A stretch of 64,000 nt of DNA, from contig NZ_VUMO01000005.1 in NCBI RefSeq assembly GCF_009696145.1, positions 62,001 through 126,000 of the forward strand, given 5' to 3'. This document shows positions 41,433-49,409 of the stretch, piece after piece. Within the stretch, counting starts at the first letter, position 1, and every line of letters begins with the position of its first letter. Made by a program: the position numbers and the translations under genes. The notes beneath the pieces were generated by a model. That model made no database searches. It saw nothing but the letters and a program-made list of their open reading frames with translations, and was not told the DNA's origin. This DNA comes from Pseudoramibacter porci. Its GTDB lineage: Bacteria; Bacillota; Clostridia; Eubacteriales; Eubacteriaceae.

Positions 41433-41462
41433 GTTGGTAAATCGTTGGTAAATTGGTGCGTT
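41433..41462. repeat. Right-end integrase arm-type repeats
   Basis: TTGGTAA at 41434 and 41445 (11-bp spacing) and a diverged TTGGTGC at 41453. The 18-bp block 41434-41451 is identical to 13797-13814. Confidence 0.7.
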
Positions 41463-41484
41463 TGCACATCAGAAACCCTTTGTT

Positions 41485-42963
41485 TTAAGCGTTTTTTTCG
41501 TCTTTGGTCTTCATTGTCGGGAAGAGGATGACGTCGCGGATCGTGCGCTGACCGGTAAAGAGCATGACCAAACGGTCGATCCCGATGCCAAGACCACCTG
41601 TCGGCGGCAGCCCGACTTCCAGGGCGTTGATGAAGTCCGCGTCGTACGGATGGGCTTCTTCGTCCCCGCCGGCCTTCTTTTCCATCTGAGCGATGAAACG
41701 TTCTTTCTGGTCCGCCGGGTCGTTGAGTTCTGAGAAGGCGTTGGCACATTCCGCACCGGAGATGTACAGCTCGAAACGCTGGGTGTAACGCGGATCGTCC
41801 GGGTCCTTCTTCGCCAGCGGCGAAATTTCCACCGGGTGCATCGTGACAAAGGTCGGCTGAATCAGCGTGTCTTCGCATTTCGCGTCAAAAACTTCGGCCA
41901 TGATTTCGCCGACGCTGCCGTCCTTGCCTTCGATATCGACGCCGAGGTCAGCCGCCGCCTTTTTCGCTTCTTCCACATCGGTCATGTGATCGAAATCCAC
42001 GCTCGTCGCTTCCTGAACCAGATCGACCATGCGGGCCCGTCTGAAAGGTTCACCGAGGTGAATGGTGTGGCCGTCGTATTCGACGTCCTTGGTGCCGAGA
42101 ATTTCATCGGCCAGATAATGGTAAAGGTCTTCAACCATGTTCATCACGCCGATATAATCGGTGTAGGCTTCGTAGGTTTCGAGTTCGGTGAATTCCGGAT
42201 TGTGGGTCGCGTCCATCCCTTCGTTTCTGAACACACGGGAAAGTTCGTAGACCTTGTCAAATCCGCCGACGATCAAGCGCTTCAGCGGCAGCTCGAGGGC
42301 GATGCGCAGGTACATCGGAATGTCCAGCGTGTTGTGGTGGGTGATGAACGGGCGGGCATTGGCGCCCCCGGCCAAGTTGTTCAAAACCGGGGTTTCCACT
42401 TCGAGGAAGCCGCGGTTATCGAGGAATTCGCGAATCTTGGAGATGATGCGCGAACGGGTGACAAAGACGTCGCGCACTTCCGGATTCACGATCAAATCGA
42501 CGTAGCGCTGACGGTAGCGCAGGTCCTGATCCTTCAGCCCATGGAATTTTTCCGGCAATACCTGAAGGGATTTGGACAAGAGTGTAAATTCGTGAACACG
42601 AATCGACACCTGGCCGCGCTTTGTTTTAAAAGTTTCGCCTTTGATGCCGACGATATCGCCGATATCGACTTTTTTAATTTCGTCGTAATTCGGCAGCAAG
42701 TCCTTTTTCAGATACAGCTGAATTTTGCCGGTGCTGTCCAGCAAATCGTAAAAGCCGACCTTTCCCTGGCCGCGCTTGGCCATGATGCGCCCCGCAAGGG
42801 AAAGCTCCTGACCTTCGTATTGTTCAAAATCGTCGTTAATTGCCTTAGCGTGACCGGTCACATCGTATTTCGTGATTTCGTAGGGGTTCTTGCCTTCTGC
42901 TTGAAGGGCGTGCAGCTTGTCCCAGCGGACCTTGATCACATCGCTCATTTTTTCTTCTGCCAT
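41485..42963 (-). CDS. lysS: Lysyl-tRNA synthetase catalytic part, 3' end replaced by ICE
   Basis: A 492-aa class II LysRS. The N-terminal OB anticodon-binding domain covers about 55-160. Motif 2 is RVFRNEGMDATHNPEF and motif 3 GLPPTGGLGIGIDRLVM. The catalytic core is complete through VILFPTM; the last eight residues (KTKDEKNA) come from the element. In relatives the protein continues into a linker and tRNA-binding domain, and that part is found at 13236-13680. Rejoining gives about 631 aa. It lies 30 bp downstream of greA, the usual order. Aminoacylation should persist, possibly with weaker tRNA affinity. Confidence 0.95.
   Translation of the reverse strand: MAEEKMSDVIKVRWDKLHALQAEGKNPYEITKYDVTGHAKAINDDFEQYEGQELSLAGRIMAKRGQGKVGFYDLLDSTGKIQLYLKKDLLPNYDEIKKVDIGDIVGIKGETFKTKRGQVSIRVHEFTLLSKSLQVLPEKFHGLKDQDLRYRQRYVDLIVNPEVRDVFVTRSRIISKIREFLDNRGFLEVETPVLNNLAGGANARPFITHHNTLDIPMYLRIALELPLKRLIVGGFDKVYELSRVFRNEGMDATHNPEFTELETYEAYTDYIGVMNMVEDLYHYLADEILGTKDVEYDGHTIHLGEPFRRARMVDLVQEATSVDFDHMTDVEEAKKAAADLGVDIEGKDGSVGEIMAEVFDAKCEDTLIQPTFVTMHPVEISPLAKKDPDDPRYTQRFELYISGAECANAFSELNDPADQKERFIAQMEKKAGGDEEAHPYDADFINALEVGLPPTGGLGIGIDRLVMLFTGQRTIRDVILFPTMKTKDEKNA
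41510..41522 (-). other. Right attachment core of the ICE
   Basis: TTCATTGTCGGGA, 12/13 identical to 13678-13690, lying in the lysS codons for PTM just before the element-encoded tail. Confidence 0.75.
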
Positions 42964-42993
42964 GTTTGCTCCTGTTCTCTTTCTCTTTTAGGC

Positions 42994-43464
42994 TTATCTG
43001 TGGATATCGAGGATGGTGTAAGTCACCGTTCCCCGCGGCACTTCGATGACGACGGTATCGCCAACCTTGTGGCCCATCAGGCCTTCGCCGACCGGCGACG
43101 CGTTGGACAATTTGCCGGCCTTGATATCCGCTTCGGCCGAACCGACCAGTTGATACGTCATCTGACGCCCGCCGGTTTCCACCGTCATGTAGCTGCCGAT
43201 CCCGATTTCGTCCGTCTGAACGTCGTCGGCCACTCTGATATTGCGGATCTGTTCTTCAAGTTCTTTGATCCGCCCTTCGACAAAGCTCTGTTCGTTTTTC
43301 GCTTCGTCGTATTCCGAGTTTTCGGACAAGTCCCCGTACCCGCGCGCGATGCGCAGCTTTTCGATGACTTCGTAACGGGTAACCGTCTTTAAATGTTCCA
43401 GCTCATCTTTGAGTTTCTGCAGGCCCTCTTTGGTGACCACTAATTCCTGTTTGTTTTCGCTCAT
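42994..43464 (-). CDS. greA: Transcription elongation factor GreA
   Basis: 156 aa. An N-terminal coiled coil (VTKEGLQKLKDELEHL, GYGDLSENSEYDEAKNEQ with the acidic tip) and a C-terminal FKBP-like domain (SPVGEGLMGHKVGDTVVIEVPRG). It rescues backtracked RNA polymerase. GAAGGGAT precedes ATG 43464. It is co-transcribed with lysS. Confidence 0.96.
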   Translation of the reverse strand: MSENKQELVVTKEGLQKLKDELEHLKTVTRYEVIEKLRIARGYGDLSENSEYDEAKNEQSFVEGRIKELEEQIRNIRVADDVQTDEIGIGSYMTVETGGRQMTYQLVGSAEADIKAGKLSNASPVGEGLMGHKVGDTVVIEVPRGTVTYTILDIHR

Positions 43465-43594
43465 AGCAATCCCTTCCGCTTGTATTACCGATGCCAAAAA
43501 ATAAAAAAACACACGCGGCCGCGTCTGATTTTCATCGTTTCAGCATCCATTTTAACCATTTTCAATGACTTTACATATTATATTAATGACCGGC

Positions 43595-44428
43595 TTAAAA
43601 GTCAATGATTTCAAGCGCAACCGCCGGATTTTCCGTCAGAAAATGGGCGATGCCGTCGTGGTCGTTGTCGTAGGCGGTGACGGCGTCCGCCGCGGCCTTG
43701 GCCGGCGCCTCGCCGTTTTTCATCGCGACGCCGATTCCCGCGTAGGCGAGCATCCCCGCGTCGTTCTGGGAATCCCCAAAGGCGATCATCTGCGTCCTCG
43801 AAATACCCAGCTGATTTTCGAGTGCTTTAAGGCCCGACGCCTTGGAGAAGCCCTTGAAGGTGACCTCGAGGTAATATTCCCCGACGCGGAAAAAATCGAA
43901 CACGTCGGCAAAAGGCGCCGTGATCTCAGGGGTGACCCGGTCGAGGACGTCGCCGTGACCCATCACGAGAATCTTGCACAGCGGGAAATCGACGAAATCC
44001 GCCAGCGGCACGTGCTTTTCGATGGGAATGCCGATCACGCTGCGCTGGTGCTCCACCTTGTAACCGTCGGGGTCGTTGGAAAAATAGGTCCGGCCGTCGT
44101 CGACGAGGACCGACACCGGAAAGCGCTCCGCGTTGTGAATAAAGGCGCGGACGATGTCCGGGTCCATGGTCTTTTCGAAGAGGACTTGCTGATTGGTCTG
44201 GTCGACGATCTGCGCACCGTTGTAGGCGATGACCAGCCCGTGGTAATCCGCGAGTCTTAACATCCTGCTGTAAGCCGCCGTGCCCACCGCCGGACGGGCT
44301 GAGGCGATGGCGACCGTGCCGCCGGCGCGCTGAAAGGCAATGAGCACCTCCCGCGTCCTCGGTGAAATCGTCTTGTCCGTCGTGAGCAGCGTCCCGTCCA
44401 AATCAAAGGCCAAAATCTTGGGTTTCAT
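43595..44428 (-). CDS. HAD-superfamily Cof-type phosphatase
   Basis: 277 aa. HAD motif I is LAFDLDGTLLTTD and motif IV is IAFGDSQNDAGML, with a Cof-type cap domain between. Such enzymes dephosphorylate sugar phosphates or cofactors; the substrate is not predictable. GGAGG lies 8 bases before ATG 44428. Confidence 0.9.
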   Translation of the reverse strand: MKPKILAFDLDGTLLTTDKTISPRTREVLIAFQRAGGTVAIASARPAVGTAAYSRMLRLADYHGLVIAYNGAQIVDQTNQQVLFEKTMDPDIVRAFIHNAERFPVSVLVDDGRTYFSNDPDGYKVEHQRSVIGIPIEKHVPLADFVDFPLCKILVMGHGDVLDRVTPEITAPFADVFDFFRVGEYYLEVTFKGFSKASGLKALENQLGISRTQMIAFGDSQNDAGMLAYAGIGVAMKNGEAPAKAAADAVTAYDNDHDGIAHFLTENPAVALEIIDF

Positions 44429-44492
44429 ACGCAACCTCCGTCGTTTTGTTTCATCTTATCACATTTTGCCGAACAAAACCGGCGCAACCAAA

Positions 44493-44519
44493 AAAACTGC
44501 CTCGTTTGAGACAGTTTTT
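44493..44519 (-). terminator. Terminator after the Amt-PII gene
   Basis: AAAAACTG-C-CTC pairs with GAG-A-CAGTTTTT with a short loop and T runs on both strands. It lies 55 bp beyond the amt stop. Confidence 0.8.
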
Positions 44520-44572
44520 CTGGGTTGTTTTATAAGAAGGTCTCTTATAAACAAATGACAATTGGTATTTTA

Positions 44573-46324
44573 TTATTCAACGTCCATGAGCGCCTTCGGT
44601 CCTTCTTCACCAGTACGGACCTTGACGACACGATGTACGTCGTAAACAAAGATCTTGCCGTCGCCGATATGGCCGGTGAACAACGATTTCTTCGCTGTTT
44701 CGATCACATCGTCAACTGGGATGCCCGAGACGACGACTTCCACCTTAACCTTCGGCAGCAGGGTCGAATCGACCGTCGCGCCACGGTAACGTTCGGCTGA
44801 ACCCTTCTGGATGCCGCAGCCCATGACTTGGATAATCGTCATGCCGCTGACCCCGAGTTCGTTCAACGCGCGCTTCAAGGCGTCAAACTTGGACAATCTG
44901 CAGATAATGACCACTTTGTGCGCTTCCACCGGGCCGCCGGAGACGAGTTCCGGTTCTTTGGACACTTTAACCGCCGCGTCGACCTGAGCCGGTGATGCCT
45001 TTTCGTAATCATCTTCGCCGAGATCGGTATTTTCATTGGCTTCGAGGCTCATATCCGTCACGTCTGAAATCGCAAAGCCGGAATAAGCTGAAGCGAGGCC
45101 GTGTTCGTGAATATCAAGACCTTCAATTTCAATCTGTGGCGAAACACGCAGGCCGACCGTTTTATCAATGATCTTAAAGATAATGAACATGACAACTAAA
45201 ACGTAAGCCGCAACGGCCACTACGCCGAGCGCCTGGATGCCGAGCTGATGGGCGCCGCCACCGTAGAAGAGGCCTTTGCCGACGCCGTCTGCGCCAGTTG
45301 AGAACAAACCAACGGCGATTGTTCCCCACATCCCGTTAACCATGTGGACGGAAACTGCACCGACCGGGTCGTCGATTTTCGCTATATTATCAAAGAATTC
45401 AACCGAAAGGACCACCAGGAAACCAGCCACAAGACCGATAAAGAAAGCACCAAGGGGTGAGACGCAGTCGCAAGGTGCCGTGATCGCAACCAAGCCAGCG
45501 AGAGCTGCGTTGAAAGTCATGGACACATCAGGTTTGCCGTAACGCACCCATGTGAAGATCATCGCGACGACGGTAGCCACTGCAGCAGCCAGGTTCGTGT
45601 TCATAAAGACGATAGAAGCGGACGCCGCGTTGGCGTTGGTATCCATCGCAACCGTTGAGCCGCCGTTAAATCCAAACCAGCAGAACCAGAGGATGAAGAC
45701 GCCCAGCGCACAGGCCGTCATGCTGTGGCCCGGAATGGCGCGGGCCTTGCCGTTTTTGTCGTATTTCCCAATACGGGGCCCAAGCAGTGCGGCGCCGAGG
45801 CAAGCGATGAGGCCCCCGACCATATGGACACAGGTGGAGCCGGCGAAATCGTGGAAGCCTAAAACGCCGAGCCAGCCGCCGCCCCAAATCCAGTGACCTG
45901 AAATCGGGTAAACCAGCAGTGAAATCGCTGCGGAATAAATACAGTAAGCTTTAAAGTTTGTCCGTTCTGCCATGGACCCGGAAACGATGGTCGCTGCCGT
46001 CGCACAGAAGACCGTCTGGAAGATGACGTAGCACCAGAGGGGCATGTTCTGCGGCACGACGCTGTTGGCCGCCGTGTATTTTCCAAGGATCATTGGATCG
46101 ATATGGCCGATCAATGCGCCTGTCCCGCCAAACATCAAGCCGAAGCCGACGAGCCAGAAGCACGGTGTCCCGATACAAAAATCCATCATGTTTTTCATCA
46201 AGATGTTCCCGGTGTTTTTCGCACGGGTCAAACCGGCTTCGCAAAGCGCAAATCCCGCCTGCATAAAGAAGACCAGCGCCGCACAAATCAGCACCCAAGA
46301 GACAGTGGTTACACTAAATTTCAT
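44573..46324 (-). CDS. amt: Ammonium transporter with fused C-terminal PII domain
   Basis: 583 aa. Residues 1-415 are an Amt channel with about 11 helices (FMQAGFALCEAGLTRAKN, WIWGGGWLGVLGFHDFAGSTCVHMVGG, HMVNGMWGTIAVGLFS). A linker (416-470) leads to a full PII/GlnK domain (VVIICRLSKFDALKRALNELG, GCGIQKG, then YRG in the T-loop, PKVKVEVVV, GHIGDGKIFVYDV, RTGEEG). The T-loop keeps the Tyr that is modified in GlnB. Normally GlnK is a separate gene that plugs Amt; here the plug is tethered. It has a strong promoter and two leader terminators. Confidence 0.93.
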   Translation of the reverse strand: MKFSVTTVSWVLICAALVFFMQAGFALCEAGLTRAKNTGNILMKNMMDFCIGTPCFWLVGFGLMFGGTGALIGHIDPMILGKYTAANSVVPQNMPLWCYVIFQTVFCATAATIVSGSMAERTNFKAYCIYSAAISLLVYPISGHWIWGGGWLGVLGFHDFAGSTCVHMVGGLIACLGAALLGPRIGKYDKNGKARAIPGHSMTACALGVFILWFCWFGFNGGSTVAMDTNANAASASIVFMNTNLAAAVATVVAMIFTWVRYGKPDVSMTFNAALAGLVAITAPCDCVSPLGAFFIGLVAGFLVVLSVEFFDNIAKIDDPVGAVSVHMVNGMWGTIAVGLFSTGADGVGKGLFYGGGAHQLGIQALGVVAVAAYVLVVMFIIFKIIDKTVGLRVSPQIEIEGLDIHEHGLASAYSGFAISDVTDMSLEANENTDLGEDDYEKASPAQVDAAVKVSKEPELVSGGPVEAHKVVIICRLSKFDALKRALNELGVSGMTIIQVMGCGIQKGSAERYRGATVDSTLLPKVKVEVVVSGIPVDDVIETAKKSLFTGHIGDGKIFVYDVHRVVKVRTGEEGPKALMDVE

Positions 46325-46391
46325 GATGCACTCCTTCACAAATCACAATATTAACAGATATGAATCAAAGAATAATGAGTCCTGATCAAAG

Positions 46392-46439
46392 AAAAAAGCG
46401 CCTTCCCCCCGCGGGATCCCATAGCGGAGGAAAAGCGCC
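46392..46439 (-). promoter_or_regulatory. Leader terminator 2 of amt, candidate attenuator
   Basis: A long stem with G-T pairs between 46398-46412 and 46425-46439, followed on the minus strand by six T residues, then 68 nt of leader to the ATG. It lies between promoter and gene, so it must be bypassed for expression. Confidence 0.65.
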
Positions 46440-46464
46440 TTTGCTTTAATCGCGATGCAACAAG

Positions 46465-46506
46465 AACAAAATAAAAGGCACTTTGAGAAAGAGATCTCAA
46501 AGCGCC
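46465..46506 (-). promoter_or_regulatory. Leader terminator 1 of amt, candidate attenuator
   Basis: A 12-bp stem with one G-T pair and a 6-nt loop (46477-46506), then TTTTATTTTG on the minus strand. Both leader hairpins contain the phrase GGCGCTTT. Confidence 0.65.
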
Positions 46507-46537
46507 CTTGCTTCGTTCTTATCGATTTGTTATTTTC

Positions 46538-46566
46538 ATTTTAAAAGCATTTTCAGAAAATGTCAA
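46538..46566 (-). promoter_or_regulatory. Consensus promoter of amt
   Basis: TTGACA (46561-46566) and TAAAAT (46538-46543) are 17 bp apart on the minus strand. The predicted leader is about 205 nt. Confidence 0.75.
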
Positions 46567-46674
46567 GGAATTTTTTATATTTTTTAAGCCGTCGTCTTTT
46601 ATTTTATCAGGCCATCGGGTATGATGAGCTTATCTGATTTTCACCGATCCCTACACCATCATGCAGGAGGCCTT

Positions 46675-47517
46675 ATGACCCAATCCCATCAACCTGAACA
46701 CACATTCAAAATCGGCGACTTGTCCCGGCTCTTTCACATCGGTGCGGACTCGATCCGCTACTACGAGCGGCTGGGGCTGCTGCACCCGGTGCGCGACCCC
46801 AAAAGCAATTACCGCCTCTACACCTTGGACGATATCCGGGCGATGAACACCATCCGCGAGCTGCTCGCCCTGGGCTTTCACACCGATGACATCCGCCGCT
46901 TCGAAGCCGATCGCCATCTCGACTCGGTCACCGCGCTGCTCGAAAAAGAAATTCAAGTCGTCGACGCCAAAATGGCCGACTTGAAAAAGACCCGCGCCGA
47001 TTTAAATGCCCGGCTCACCGCAATCCGGGAAGATTTGTCCCGGGACTGCTCCGGAAAAATTGTCCGCCTCACCCTGCCCGAACGTCCGTGTCTGATGATT
47101 GTCGCGTCGCCCATGGCCGACGAGATGATCAGCTACGAGCTCGCCCGGGCCAGCGGCGGCTTCTCCGAAAAAATTGCGACCATCGGCTGCTGCGACTGCT
47201 ACATCCTCGACACTACCGCCCTCAACGAAGCCGGCACCGATTACCGCACCAAAGGGGTATTTTTCTACTCGTCCCATTTGACCCTCCCCTGCAACCACGT
47301 CCTGCCCGCCGGAGACTACCTCAGCGTCTGCTATCGCGGCGACTTCAGCCAGAGCCTCGATCTCGTTCCGAAAATGTACAAAGAAGCCGAACGCCTGGGC
47401 CTTGCCCCCGCCGGCGACCCAATGGAATTCTGCCACATCGACCGCTTCGAAACGGCCGATCGGGCCGAATACCTCACCGAGATTCAGCTGCCTGTCGCCG
47501 ATGCGGCAAAAAAATAA
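46675..47517 (+). CDS. MerR-family regulator with GyrI-like effector domain
   Basis: 280 aa. An N-terminal MerR HTH (FKIGDLSRLFHIGADSIRYYERLGLLHP), a coiled-coil dimer helix, and a C-terminal GyrI/BmrR-like small-molecule domain (about 125-275). BmrR-type proteins sense hydrophobic or cationic compounds. CAGGAGG lies 5 bases before ATG 46675. It is divergent from amt, and no transporter gene is adjacent on its strand. Confidence 0.92.
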   Translation: MTQSHQPEHTFKIGDLSRLFHIGADSIRYYERLGLLHPVRDPKSNYRLYTLDDIRAMNTIRELLALGFHTDDIRRFEADRHLDSVTALLEKEIQVVDAKMADLKKTRADLNARLTAIREDLSRDCSGKIVRLTLPERPCLMIVASPMADEMISYELARASGGFSEKIATIGCCDCYILDTTALNEAGTDYRTKGVFFYSSHLTLPCNHVLPAGDYLSVCYRGDFSQSLDLVPKMYKEAERLGLAPAGDPMEFCHIDRFETADRAEYLTEIQLPVADAAKK

Positions 47518-47540
47518 AAGCGGTCATGCCGCTTTTATTT
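47507..47540. terminator. Bidirectional terminator between MerR and permease genes
   Basis: AAAATAAAAGCGG / CCGCTTTTATTTT with a 5-nt loop and T/A runs on both sides, serving two convergent genes. Confidence 0.9.
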
Positions 47541-47556
47541 TTTTGCTGTTTTCACT

Positions 47557-48966
47557 TTACTTCCAAACCCCGCGGGCCCTTCTGATCTTCCCGTACATTT
47601 TATTTTCCATCGCCATGACCTCGTTGAGGGGCACATGCTTGAACACCGGACGGCGCATCTTATACTTGATCCAGAACACCGCGTAAACAGCGAGGGCCAG
47701 TAGGGTCACGCCTGTGACGAGCCAGATCATGTTGCGTTCCGCCGGATCAGTGGAGATGTTCAAAATCATAAAGACGGTTCCCGCGATACCGATGAGGGGC
47801 AGGATCGGCCCGCCCGGCACCTTGAAGGTGCGCGGTGCTTTCGGCAGGCGGCGTCTCAGCACCAGTACGTCCACGTGAGCGAGAATGTAGCTGACCATCC
47901 AGAACACCGAGCCGACGAGAATGAAGAAAGAAATCCCGTCGGAAGAACTGTCGCTCATCCATGCGAAAAAGCCGATAGCAGCCGAAATGATCACGACGCC
48001 GAACCAGGGCACGTCGTGTTTATTCGTCTTCGCGAAAATCTGCGGCAGCATGTTCATGCCGGCCATGCCCTGGCAAATGCGCGACAGGCCGTTGGCCGTC
48101 GAGTTCTGGGTCGAGACAACGGCGAGGGCACCGACGAGGGTCATCCAGACCTTCCCGACGTTGCCGAGGAGTCGTTCGCCGTAGAGCAGATGGGGTGCCG
48201 GCGAGTTGAGCAGCTCCTTCCACGGAATGTAATTGTGAAAGCCGAGCACCATGATCGACTGAACGACGCAGATGATGCCAAGGCCGAGCATCATGCCGAG
48301 GGGCACGTTGCGCTTCGCGTTTTTCACGTCCTTCGAGATTGGCAGCGCGTATTCAGCGCCGATGAACAGCCAAAAGGCCACGGCAGTCATCGACACGATG
48401 TCGCCGAAATTGGTGTCGATCACGTAGGGCTGAGACACCTTCGCCCCGGTGCCCATGCCGATCATGCCGATGATCCCGAGAATCGCCATCGACCCAATCA
48501 ATAGATACGAGACCAGATCCTGAATCTTCGCGAACATGTCGACGCCGTAGAGATTGACAATCATGATCAGCACGGTCATGATTAACGACCACGCGATTGA
48601 GGGAATCGGAATAAAGCTGAAGGTTTCCGCCATCGCGTAGGCGAAAATCGACGCTTCGACCCCGCAGGAAAGCACGTTGCAGATGAGGTACCCGCCAACC
48701 ATCGAGATCAGCGTCGGGAAAGGCCCGAGCCCAGCCATCGTGTACTGGGCCAGGCCACCTGTCGTGTTCGGCATCAGCGCGTTAAGCTCCGACAGAGAGG
48801 CGATCGTCGTCAGGTTCAACGCCAGCGCGATGACCATCGCGACGATAAAGGTCACGCCGATGGTGCCGGCACCCTGTCCGAGGGAGACGAGACAGCTCGT
48901 CGCGATGACCAGGCCGACGGAAACCGAAACGACCGAGCCTAAGCCGAGTTTTTTCGTTTCATTCAT
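47557..48966 (-). CDS. APC-family amino-acid permease
   Basis: 469 aa with about 12 membrane segments and APC features (LGLGSVVSVSVGLVIATSCLVSLGQGAG, FWLFIGAEYALPISKDVKNAKRNVPLG, RRRLPKAPRTFKVPGGPILP). It imports or exchanges amino acids or amines. It is last in an operon with the PII protein and the cyclodeaminase-like enzyme, so its substrate is probably related to that enzyme. Confidence 0.92.
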   Translation of the reverse strand: MNETKKLGLGSVVSVSVGLVIATSCLVSLGQGAGTIGVTFIVAMVIALALNLTTIASLSELNALMPNTTGGLAQYTMAGLGPFPTLISMVGGYLICNVLSCGVEASIFAYAMAETFSFIPIPSIAWSLIMTVLIMIVNLYGVDMFAKIQDLVSYLLIGSMAILGIIGMIGMGTGAKVSQPYVIDTNFGDIVSMTAVAFWLFIGAEYALPISKDVKNAKRNVPLGMMLGLGIICVVQSIMVLGFHNYIPWKELLNSPAPHLLYGERLLGNVGKVWMTLVGALAVVSTQNSTANGLSRICQGMAGMNMLPQIFAKTNKHDVPWFGVVIISAAIGFFAWMSDSSSDGISFFILVGSVFWMVSYILAHVDVLVLRRRLPKAPRTFKVPGGPILPLIGIAGTVFMILNISTDPAERNMIWLVTGVTLLALAVYAVFWIKYKMRRPVFKHVPLNEVMAMENKMYGKIRRARGVWK

Positions 48967-49011
48967 AATCGTTCCTTATGTTTTTCAGAAAGTTCCGTAA
49001 AACCAGCTGGT

Positions 49012-49362
49012 TTAAAGGGCGTCGATCCCTTCGTCGCCGGTCCGAATCCGAATCACATTGTCGAGACTGTAGACGAAAATCTTGCCGTCGCCGATGTGCC
49101 CGGTGTACAGTGTCTTCTTGATGTCTTCGACGGTGTCCGCCACTTTTTCGGTTTCCACCACGACCGACACCTGAATCTTCGGCAGCAGTTCCATTTCGTA
49201 ATTTTCTTCGACCTCGTATTCCTTGGTGCCCTTTTCGACGCCGCACCCCAAAACCTGGGTGAAGGTCATGCCGCCGACCTTCAGGTGGCTCAGCAGGCGC
49301 TTCAGCGCCGCAAATTTCGACATGTCGCAAATGACATCAATCTTTGACAATCCTGTGCTCAT
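49012..49362 (-). CDS. PII-family signalling protein linked to an amino-acid permease
   Basis: 116 aa. The PII core is clear (IDVICDMSKFAALKRLLSHLKVGGMT, LLPKIQVSVVV, GHIGDGKIFVYSLDNVIRIRTGDEG). The T-loop (GCGVEKGTKEYEVEENYEMELL) lacks the YRG uridylylation motif kept in the Amt-fused copy. It sits between an OCD-like enzyme and an APC permease rather than with Amt, suggesting it gates that permease or senses its metabolites. ATG 49362 follows GAGGAAATAAAA. Confidence 0.92.
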   Translation of the reverse strand: MSTGLSKIDVICDMSKFAALKRLLSHLKVGGMTFTQVLGCGVEKGTKEYEVEENYEMELLPKIQVSVVVETEKVADTVEDIKKTLYTGHIGDGKIFVYSLDNVIRIRTGDEGIDAL

Positions 49363-49409
49363 TTTTATTTCCTCGTTTCTTTTATATTTTGTATTTTTTG
49401 ACAACTGCC

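Larger units (their letters stand above)
13678..41522. mobile_element. Integrative and conjugative element inserted in lysS, about 27.8 kb
   Basis: It is bounded by near-identical 13-bp cores (13678-13690 and 41510-41522) that sit in the split lysS gene. It contains int and xis at the left end, replication and partition genes, a candidate oriT with mobC and relaxase, and a full Gram-positive type IV secretion set (VirD4, VirB4, VirB6/TrbL, PrgI, Maff2-like peptides, lysozyme/NlpC hydrolase). It also carries topoisomerase III, ArdC antirestriction and a VapD pair. No antibiotic-resistance cargo is visible. Gene order resembles the Tn916/Tn1549-like superfamily of gut Firmicutes. It looks intact and potentially mobile. 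Confidence 0.93.

Noticed and set aside
13797-41451. The exact 18-bp TTGGTAAATCGTTGGTAA repeats as the attachment crossover cores
   Set aside because: They lie inside the element relative to the lysS breakpoints, are internally repetitive and 11-bp phased, and do not correspond to lysS codons. The 13-bp TTCAT[C/T]GTCGGGA does, so the 18-mers are better read as arm sites.
46392-46506. ANTAR-responsive two-hairpin element in the amt leader
   Set aside because: The loops seen are not the A1/G4 hexaloops of that motif, and both hairpins look like complete terminators with T tracts.
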